Positions 55,869 to 64,000 of a DNA stretch of 64,000 nucleotides are shown piece by piece (within the stretch, counting starts at the first letter, position 1; the number at the start of each line of letters is the position of its first letter). The position numbers and the translations under genes were made by a program. Source of the stretch: Roridomyces roridus (Eukaryota > Basidiomycota > Agaricomycetes > Agaricales > Mycenaceae); assembly GCA_029378245.1 (NCBI GenBank), contig JARKIF010000005.1:744001-808000 (forward strand), written 5' to 3'. The notes below the pieces were generated by a model that did not search any database, was not told the DNA's origin, and saw nothing but the letters and a program-made list of their open reading frames with translations.

Positions 55869-56008
55869 GACCGAGGCGGAACGGCCTGGTGGCCCTAGAC
55901 AAGGCGAAGGGAAACACTAAAGAGACGAGTTACGTGATTGATGATGATCTGATGGGCATGGGACATGGATGCATTTTAAAATGGCCATAGACTACGAACA
56001 ACGTGCGT

Positions 56009-56700
56009 CTACTCCTGGGCAACTACGGGGAACTCGAAGACGACATCCTTGCCAGTCAGACGACGGTAGACCGAGGAGAACGAGTCGAGCTTGTACTCGA
56101 GCGAGGTGGCGTCCTTGGAGTCTAGGAGGCTGCTCGGAGTGAGAATGAATAAGAAATGAAATGACTGCCAAACATACACTTTGAGGAGTTTTGAGCCGTC
56201 GACGCCAACACGGGTGCGCTTGCCAACAATTTCGGTGGGGAAGACAAGGTCCTCGAGAATGCGTTCGTGGACGTTGGTGAGGGTGCGGCTACGCGGGCGC
56301 TTTTGCTTGACGCGGGAAGTCCGGGTGGGCTTGCGCAGCATCCGGCGCTGAGCAACAAACACGACGTGACGGTCAGAGAACTTTTTCTCGAGCTCACGGG
56401 TCAGCCTGGAACCATTCGTCAGAATCGTCAGAAATTCATTGAAAAAAAGTCCACGCACCTCTGCTGGATTTTGCGGAAAGCCTTCAACTGAGGCTCGGGG
56501 ACAAAGATAACGATGGCCTTTTTGCCGCCACGGACATCGACCTCGCGGGCAGCAGAGATCTGGAGAGGCCGGAGCTCGTTCTTCAGCTCAGGCACATTGG
56601 CCTCCAAGTCGAGAAGGCTCTGGGCGACCTGGATCTCGGTCTCGTCCGGCGCAGTGGAGGGCGCGTTGGCGGTGCGGAGAATCTTGTTGGCCGCAGACAT
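56009..56700 (-). CDS. RPS7: Cytosolic ribosomal protein S7 (eS7)
   Basis: A small-subunit ribosomal protein. I chose ATG 56700 ([80 protein letters not shown]), just inside the longer open frame. An intron leads to [77 protein letters not shown]. Another leads to [38 protein letters not shown]. All eS7 landmarks are present and the length is standard. Confidence 0.96.
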
Positions 56701-57163
56701 CTCTAAAAGCAATATCCAAGTCAGTCCGTTGTAACGCTGAAGGCGTCCCGAACCCAGTCGTACGGCTTTCTGGGTCTAGTACGTGGGGTATGAGACCGCG
56801 GATGAATGGCTACTCACTGTGTCGGGTTTGAGGTCGAAAATTGGCGGAAGGTGGGAAAAAAGGCTGTGCGAAAAAGGCTAGGACAACACGCAGAAAGTCA
56901 TGTGAACAATCAGATGGCGCCGAGTGTGCCGAGACGGTGCATTTATGAACTAAGAATTTAACGACGCTGGCGCCTCGAGACAGTCCTCCGTTGTGCTTGG
57001 TCGCGCATTGTGATTGAGAGGGTACTCGCTGTGTCTCTTGAGGTGGTCGAAATTTGCGGGAGGGACGGCGTGGGAAAAGGTTACTTGGCGATCAGGCAGA
57101 ACGGCCGGCACAGTTCGACGTAACGTGTTTCTCGGGCCGCTCTCCCCAAACCATGTGAAATCA
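56701..57163. other. Intergenic, 463 bp
   Basis: RPS7 promoter/5' UTR and the 3' flank of the NRPS gene. Possible RPS7 leader intron sequence lies near 56700-56820. No gene or repeat is seen. Confidence 0.45.
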
Positions 57164-60100
57164 CTACAACATGCCCAACACATCAATCTGTCTCTGAACT
57201 AATCTCTCCATGTCCTCCCGTTTGACCAGACTGGGATCGTAAGGACACAAGTACATCACCTTCCCCTTCAGTATATGCACCTCGACGTATGCAGGCACAT
57301 AAATCCCAGTCACACTCTCGCTCACCAAAGTGCCGTCAAAGATGGCTCCCGGTGCTCGAGATTGTCCTTTCATGTCCTTCCGAAAGTCCCCTTTGCTGAG
57401 ATCCAGCACATTGATAATGGCCGTCGCAAAATTGACCTCCTTGCTGCCGAGCATCTTCTCCGTCATGTCCCAAGCTGAGCCCAAATACGGAAGCGTCTCG
57501 GCGTGACTGCGATTGGCTTCATGGACCACTTGCTTTAAATCGGTCGTCACTTGTACTCTTGTCGGCTTCACATGCGCACAAAATCCCCACGCCGATGGTT
57601 CAATCGCCCCACTGCCATCAGCGACCTCGAAAACAAGGCAATCGCCATTACCCTCCCCTTCCGCCATTGCAACAGCATACGCAGCACGAATGACCGTGCC
57701 CGACGTCACCCCAAGCTGGCCGGCGAGCTCTGCTATATCTCCCGTCCACTCCGCCACGTGGAACGCGTACGTGCTCATGTCTTTGCAGAACGTCGCCGGC
57801 ACGGGCTTTGTCGCTGGCCAGGTCGGACAGTGTGCATCTCGGAGGTACCGCTTCCAAAAACTCTCTGCTTCCTCGGCGAACGGGTCCTTGAGGATCGAAG
57901 CCACATAGGCACCGTAATCATTCTTCTTCCTGTTCTCCGCACCAGCCCCAGCGTAAATCAAACTGAATGCATCGTGCTGCAGATCAAATGTCCTCGCATC
58001 GTGCAGAGCATGGTGTCTCGATATCGCAAACGACCACACATCTGTCGCGGTGTTGAGGATGAGCCATGAGCGGATGGGTACAACACCCATCTCGATCTTG
58101 TGTTCCGCGAAACATTTTTGGTATATTAATTCCTGCAGTTCTTGATCACTGTTGACGCTCAGTATCGCTGGACCAGCTCCTCTGCCCTGCGTCTTGGGAC
58201 TCAATACGACGGAAGAGAGTATATCCTGTGGACGTTGAAAAAAGAAACTACGATGCAACACCATGACCAACCTCAATCCTGAGAAACACCGTCCTCAACG
58301 TCGGTTCATTGTTGCGCAGCTGATCCCAAGCCCAACAAAAACGCTCAGGATCAATCTCCTTGCCCAGCTCGTAGTTAAACTGGCATATCAGCGCCCGGCC
58401 ATCGTTCCTGAACGCCAGCTCAAGCCAGTACTTGGCGAGCGATACACAGGGATAGACATCCTCCACCTCCTCCCCAGATAAAACTTCACTGCGGACAGCG
58501 GCTTCCCACTCTCTCGGCGCCAGTGAGAACGGTGTATACTGTTCTGCGGCAGGCGAGGGATCGAACCGGGGCAAGTGGGCGATTTGAGCTATGGTTCGCT
58601 GACTATCAAGAATGTCGAGGACATTGACGTCTATGCCAATAGCCTGGAGAGATGTTGTAACCCGCATCGCTTGCATCGAGGTGCCACCCAGCTCGAGGAA
58701 GCTTGCTCCGAGGCGGACAGAATCTTCGGGGAGTGCGAGGACGGTTGCGATCACTCCCACGACGGTATCCTCCGTCGCAGTTCGGGGCATCGTTGGAGGT
58801 GTATCCGGTCTCTGGGCAGCCGATTTTGCGATGTGTTCGCTAATATGACGATTGAGTGTTGGGCGATCCAGTTTGTTATTGAGCGTCTTGGGTAGGCGGC
58901 TGAAACCTAATAATACTGAGGGTCTTATGGTGGGAGGCAGTTGGGCTTGGCAAGCACTGATAATGAGGTCGATTATGTGTTTTGTCTGGATTGTATCGAT
59001 GACAGTGACCCCATTGCTTGAATTTGACGACCCTGGGTGAAGTGAGTGAGTGTGATTCTCTTTCCGTGGATCACCCACCTCGCAGAGTGAAAACCCCAAC
59101 CAATTTTTGGTACCCGTCAAGTTCCAAAACAGCCGAGTAAAACTCATCAACATCTTCACTCGCCCCTCTCACCACCCGCTCAATCTCCTCCCCCTCCACT
59201 CGAATACCATGGAACTTTAATTGCCCATCCATCCGCCCTAAAATCTCGAGCTGGCCAAATCGATTCCAACGTCCCCAGTCACCGGTACGGAAGATCTTGT
59301 CCGCTCCTTTCGTGAAGATGTCTGGAACAAACTTCTTCCTGGTGAGCTCTGGATTCGTGATATACCCCCGAGAGACCTGTGGCCCTCCGATACAAATCTC
59401 GCCCGTTTCCCCGCGGGCAGCGAGTTCCATCGTACCCGGTCGAAGGACGTACAACTGGGTCGTGTTAAGCGGGTATCCGATCGGTGTTCTGTCGAGTCGG
59501 TCGCTGGATGGCGGGTGATAGTACAGCGTGTCGTAGATGGTCGCTTCAGTGGGCCCCATACTATTAATGACGGTACGGGTTTGACTCATGCGTAAGGCGA
59601 GGTCGGGAGGGAGAGGTTCGCCACCGAATATGATATGGGTAAGGGATGGGAGGCCGTCTGTTGGAAGCAGTCGGCCGATGGAGGGGGTGACGGAGAGGTG
59701 TGTGGTTTTCGTGGCGTCGAGCCAGTATGGGAGGTTGGAGAGCATTTTAGCACGCCCCACGAGGGCGAGGACACCGCCCGATGTGAGAGTGGTGAAGATG
59801 TCGGCGACAGAGATGTCAAACATGTATGGTGAGACGAGCAACTTTTTCTTGTCCTTGCCGGACATTTCGATCCCGAGAGTCGAAGCCATGAAAGCTGTAA
59901 GGTTCCTGTGCTCCACACTCACGCAGTTTGGCTTCCCTGTCGTCCCAGATGTAATGAAACTGTACGCCAGTTGCGTCGGTTTCATAGGTCGAGGTTCCGG
60001 CTTGCGGTCACGACCGACATCCGAGTCGGATAGCGAATATAGTAAGATTCTGGTCTCGGCACAGAGTTCCATTGCCCGCGAGACAAGACTTGATCCACAT

Positions 60101-61629
60101 ACGAGGACGTTTGCCCCGATAATTTCGAGCCTCTCTTTCAAAGTGTGTTGTGGCATATCTACCGCCAAGGGCACGTACGCACCACCGGCTTTCATGACCG
60201 CCAGCAAGGAAATGATCATTTCGAAAGAATTTTCGAAGAAGATGGGTACCAGGACGTCCGTGCCAACGCCATAGTCGTTCTGCAGGTCCACTGCCAAGTC
60301 AGATGCCAGCCGATCCAACTCTGCGTAGGTGAGGGTAGAGGAGGCCTCAAATTCGAGAGCAATGGCATCCGGGTTTTCCCTGGCGCAGCCTTCGAAAAGT
60401 TCGTGGACGAGGGAGTCGGGGAAAGAGTCCTCGGAGAGCTGTGAGCGCCTTCCGAACTCCAGGGTTCGGGTCGCGTCACGGTCACTGAGACACAGTAAAA
60501 TGTCGTGGACTGTGAGGTCGTCTATTTGTCCACAGTTTTGGACAAAGTCCACGGCAGAGACAAAATCATCGGCAAAGGCATTGATGTCTTCCACGGGGCG
60601 GGCAGTTGTGTTGGAAGATAACCGGATTTCCACAATACTACGAGAGCATGGGATGATTTCGACAGCAAGCGGGACTCTGTGAGAGAGAATCACGTCCTGT
60701 AAAGAAATGTCAACCTGGGGAACTCACACCAAAAATCGACTCACATCTAATTCCCAAACTGGGATATCATCGGTTCGAGGCCACGATGAGACGTCGTGTA
60801 CGAAGAGGAAACTCTGCACAGCTTCCAATTCAGAATCTCCTATTTCTGCCAAGCATCTGGCAGCGAGATTACTCCTGGTGAATTGTCGAACAGACAATGC
60901 CGGATCGACGGCGGGATCGACGAGGCAGCCCCTCGCTTCCGAGAGCGATGTCGACGACTGCACTTGGACAAACGGTGAAGATTTTCCCGCCGACTGAATT
61001 GCCAGTGCGACTGCGAACGCTATCCGAAAGATATACGGTTGCGAGTCGGATGTTGTGGAGGAGCAGTGCCGAGTGATGCTCTGGTACGGGGGAGCCATGC
61101 TGGTAAGACCCGTCTGCGCGTCAGAGCACAGGACAGGCATAATTTCTGGACGAAGAGCATGTCGATGATAAAATTGATGGAAAGCGGGCAAGAAAGACTT
61201 TAACCCCGAGTCGACGATCAGCGAGTAATGGACTATGATCTCGACGCGGTACCCGATCGTTGCGCCACCAGAAATTTTGACGGCATGGAGAGGCTTGCCC
61301 CAAAAGAGATCTAAATTTCCGAAAGAGCTGGGGCCTAGGGCGCCGCCGGGTTTCAGAACAACGGAGAGCGCTGCGTCGGAAGGCAGGGCAAAGAATGTCG
61401 TGCGAAGGATGGGGGTCGAATCTTGGAAAGCTTTCCAAGTCGTCCGAAACGCCTCAATGTCCGCGTCGAGTGGCAGACTAAATATGAATGTCGCTGAGGA
61501 CGGAAAGTGCGGAGATAAACCCCGAAGCAGTCGGTTTTGCAGCGGCGTAGCGAGACGGACTTCTTCAATGTGAGAATTGAACAGGCCAAAGTCCATAGCA
61601 GCTTGGAACCCCGCATTCAGAGATTCCAT
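57164..61629 (-). CDS. Single-module nonribosomal peptide synthetase, C-A-T-C
   Basis: A cytosolic multidomain synthetase of about 1400 residues; product unknown. ATG 61629: MESLNAGFQAAMDFGLFNSHIEEVRLATPLQNRLLRGL opens a condensation-like domain whose HHxxxDG motif reads HYSLIVDSG. The adenylation domain follows an intron: LTYAELDRLASDLA, YSFITSGTTGKPN (A3), MFDISVADIF (A4), NSMGPTEAT (A5), GETGEICIGGPQVSRGY (A6), FRTGDWGRW (A7), GRMDGQLKFHGIRVEGEEIE (A8) and NNKLDRPTL (A10 Lys). The carrier domain has LGGTSMQA (Ser for phosphopantetheine). The terminal C domain has an intact SRHHALHDART. My alignment-free reading of the A-domain pocket is D-I-A-S-I-G-S-I-Y-K, with no confident substrate. Introns are short. 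An alpha/beta hydrolase gene lies just upstream on the same strand. There is no thioesterase or reductase domain. Confidence 0.88.
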
Positions 61630-62148
61630 CTGCTTGGAAAAATGTTAGTTGGGTACAGGTGCGAATGAAAGCAGGCAACTCACCGCTGAGGGTCAAGTCT
61701 GGGGCTGAGGAGAGGTAAAGGCTGCGAACCGCGTTGTGGCTCAATTGTGATGAACACCAGATGAATCGGCATGTAAATGGAAATGGAAGAACGTGTATTC
61801 TTGGAACACGGAATGAAGCAAGGCACGCGTAACCAGGCGTAACCCACCAAGAGAAATAGAAGTCTGATGAGCAGCGACGCGGGAGATTATCAGAAGACTT
61901 GGGCGCAGATTGGGCGCAGGCGGCAGAAGTTGAAGAACTCTATCACTCGATTCTGCAAAAAAAGATCTCGCGGTCGTCTCAGTTGGTAAACATTGTCTCT
62001 AGAGGACGGAAGTAAAACGATCAGGTTGGGCGCCGAAAGCAAGGCACGGCAGCATGGTTCACAAGCTGATGGTGGTTGGTTGAGAAACTGAGGTCCGATC
62101 TGATGGCACTCGAACAAACAAACAGTTGAACTGGCAAGTACATGACTT
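61630..62148. other. Intergenic, 519 bp, NRPS promoter
   Basis: Between the NRPS start and the hydrolase stop. An open frame at 61890-62180 on the minus strand has no recognisable content. No repeat or RNA is seen. Confidence 0.45.
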
Positions 62149-63377
62149 TCAGACCAAAGTAACAGCTGCCCATTTAGCAATCTCCTTCAAACCCTCTGTG
62201 CGCTCAGGTTCCAACAACGACAGACCCAAGAAATCATGAGGGGCATTCACCACCTCGGCATACGTGACTTGGTTATTTCCCATGTCGGCGGCCATCCTGT
62301 CCCTGAGTTTGCGCATCGAGTCGCGAGACATCTCCGCTTCCCCCGCCAAGATGAACGTAGGGGGGAAAGACGTGAAGAGGCCCTTGACTGCCGCATCATC
62401 AAACATGACGGACCCGGGAGACAGCCATGGCTTGTCAAGTTCGTCCCGCGAAAGCGAACCCAAGAGCGATGTCACCCCATACGCAGCATCGAACCAGGTG
62501 GATACATAATCGGAGCGAGTATTGTTGCGCATCGAGTCCACATTCCGCCTCAAGGCAGAATCGGCGGAGGGTGACAGGAGCAACAGCGCCCCGGCCATGC
62601 CAAGACTACCTCCTTCTGCCAAATATCGAGTCAACTGGTACGCCAGGATCCCGCCAGCTGAGTCCCCGCCAATGATAATGTTGCTGGGTTCAACACCAAT
62701 GTCTTGGATGAGATAACGATAGCCAGCGATGATGTCGAGCACGGCGGCAGGGAAAGGGTTATGAATTGGTAGCGGAGGACCCGTAGCAAGGCGATATTCC
62801 ATGGCAAAGATACGTGAAATCTGTGGTACATGCTCGAATAGCCCTTGGAACGTCGTGGCGGAAGGAGAGAATGAGGGAGATCCACTGCCCATCTGCAAGA
62901 CCGGTCAAGATGAGATCCAAGGGCGAGCTAGTAACATACCACAAACCCACCACCGTGTAAATGAAATAGAACCTTCTCCCCTGGAGAAGCTTTCTGCCCA
63001 GCAGGAGCACTATTCCTCGAGTACCAGAAGCCCCCCGTCCGGTCGGGTTTCACTCCATTCAACTCTGCGAACCGCGCAATATCTCCGGTGATGAGATCGG
63101 GCGGTGTCGGCTCGAACCAGACAAAGCCCGTCTTTGCTGCCGAGCGCGCCATTTGCTCGAAAGACTCGGGCGCTGGCAAGGACGTTTCGACCATTATGCC
63201 AGTGGCTGCATTGATGAACTCGACCGCCAGGCAACGACCAAGACTCCACTGCCGCCTGGGCCGCCACGAGGGTAGCAAGTTGCGAAGAACCCACACCGGG
63301 AGACGAAGCAAGAGTAGCGGAATGCTGAAAAGCAGGTAGAAGGTCTTGAGAGGTTGTCGACGGTATTTGAAAGCCAT
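62149..63377 (-). CDS. Alpha/beta hydrolase, hormone-sensitive-lipase (HSL) type
   Basis: A carboxylesterase or lipase-like enzyme. ATG 63377: MAFKYRRQPLKTFYLLFSIPLLLLRLPVWVLRNLLP, an N-terminal membrane anchor. Then VLFHLHGGGFVV carries the HGGG oxyanion loop. An intron leads to MGSGSPSFSPSATTFQGLFEHVPQISRIFAMEYRLATG. The nucleophile elbow is IIIGGDSAGGILAYQL (GDSAG). The catalytic Asp is probably in ILAGEAEMSRDS and the His in VVNAPHDFLGLSLLEPE. The length is normal for fungal HSL-family enzymes. It shares strand and position with the NRPS, which suggests but does not prove that it works in the same pathway. Confidence 0.88.
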
Positions 63378-63806
63378 TCTGGGGGTTTGCAGCGAGAACT
63401 CGTTTCTTGCTTTTCTACACGATCGTCGTAGTCTCGTAGAAAGATGCCGTTATGTCCAGGCGGCCTGCGAGCAATCAAGATGCAGAGCGTGCGAGCCAGA
63501 GTAGTAGCCTAATCGCGTTCATCAGAAACAAGAGAGAGCCTTGTCTTGGCAGCTGCCAGACTTCCTAATTCGGACTCTCAACTTGCTCTCAAGCTCTAAT
63601 AATACTGTGTCAACTCTCGTCTTTGAGCGTCAGCCCCGGCCCACCAGCGCTCATCGCCGCTTCACCGAGATTCGTCTATCAACTGCCGGCTTCCAAGGGC
63701 GATGACTAGCGCGCGATATCTGGTTTTCTCATGATGTGTGCGATCTGGAGATTCAATTAAAGGCCGTCTCCATTTAATCCTTTGTCTGGACCACTCCCTC
63801 TGGACC
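63378..63806. other. Divergent promoter region, 429 bp
   Basis: Head-to-head between the hydrolase and a DUF6534 gene. No repeat, RNA gene or motif stands out. Confidence 0.45.
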
Positions 63807-64000
63807 ATGTCTGCTCAAATTCCACCCGGCTTGCTGGGCCGTACGTATGGGGCGGAACTCGTATCTTCCTACTCCGCGGCTGTCCTCTGGGGAATCCAAT
63901 GCCTTCAGACGTGCGGCACTTTTGATCCTCTGGTCTCTATCTAACTCCAGTCTCCAGATTCATGTACTTCAACACGTTAGCAAAAAGAGTCGTTTTCTCA
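63807..64000 (+). CDS. DUF6534-type seven-helix protein, 3' end outside the window
   Basis: ATG 63807 encodes MSAQIPPGLLGRTYGAELVSSYSAAVLWGIQCLQT, the first helix in the style of the DUF6534 family. A GTGCGG..CCAG intron then leads to FMYFNT at the window edge. Same family as the gene at 29963-31870. Partial. Confidence 0.7.

Overview
This window is nuclear DNA of a filamentous basidiomycete, most likely an Agaricomycete. The evidence is dense gene packing, many GT-AG introns of about 45-60 nt, and families typical of that group: a DUF6741 protein, DUF6534 seven-helix membrane proteins, an Agaricomycete-type BTB protein, an APSES cell-cycle factor and a CCR4-NOT Not3 subunit. No organelle or prokaryotic features are present. 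I found about 33 protein genes and no convincing tRNA, rRNA or CRISPR array. Exon joins were worked out by hand from splice sites, reading phase and family resemblance; they are predictions.

Layout. 1-6.6 kb: the 3' part of an Atf1-type bZIP factor, a secreted GH35 beta-galactosidase and a BTB protein. 6.8-8.9 kb: a 2.05-kb transposon-like element. It has matching terminal inverted repeats, a 10-bp direct flanking repeat, a SWIM-zinc-finger ORF in the middle, and two long inverted arms each carrying about 17 copies of a degenerate TTGATCCACCC-like motif, spaced mostly 33-36 bp in the left arm. This is the most unusual structure here. 9-18.6 kb: a large unknown coiled-coil protein, NDUFA4, an aldo/keto reductase, an isochorismatase-fold hydrolase, a DUF6741 protein and an ENT nucleoside transporter. 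18.7-27.3 kb: mitochondrial ribosomal protein uL24m, an MBF-type APSES/ankyrin factor, CDC14 phosphatase, uroporphyrinogen decarboxylase and the COMPASS subunit Shg1.

27.5-34.6 kb: a cytochrome P450, two divergent seven-helix membrane protein genes, and mitochondrial bL12m. 34.7-40.6 kb: Not3, the Bem1 polarity scaffold, and complex I NDUFA12. 40.6-46.6 kb: L-2-hydroxyglutarate dehydrogenase, a CNS1/TTC4 co-chaperone, an MscL-type channel and an EH-domain protein. The first two have reading-frame breaks, and the channel probably has one. 46.8-56.7 kb: an Rrn6-like Pol I factor, RPL3, a PPR-like mitochondrial protein, an AMMECR1 protein, an unusual Rab GTPase and RPS7. 57.2-64 kb: a possible small secondary-metabolite locus made of a one-module NRPS (C-A-T-C) and a hormone-sensitive-lipase-type hydrolase, next to the start of another DUF6534 gene cut by the window edge.

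Most of the window is ordinary housekeeping sequence. Many genes are in head-to-head pairs with short shared promoters (L2HGDH/CNS1, UROD/SHG1, MBF/CDC14, NOT3/BEM1) or in convergent pairs whose stops nearly touch. The accessory parts are the 6.8-8.9 kb element, the P450/seven-helix region and the NRPS end.
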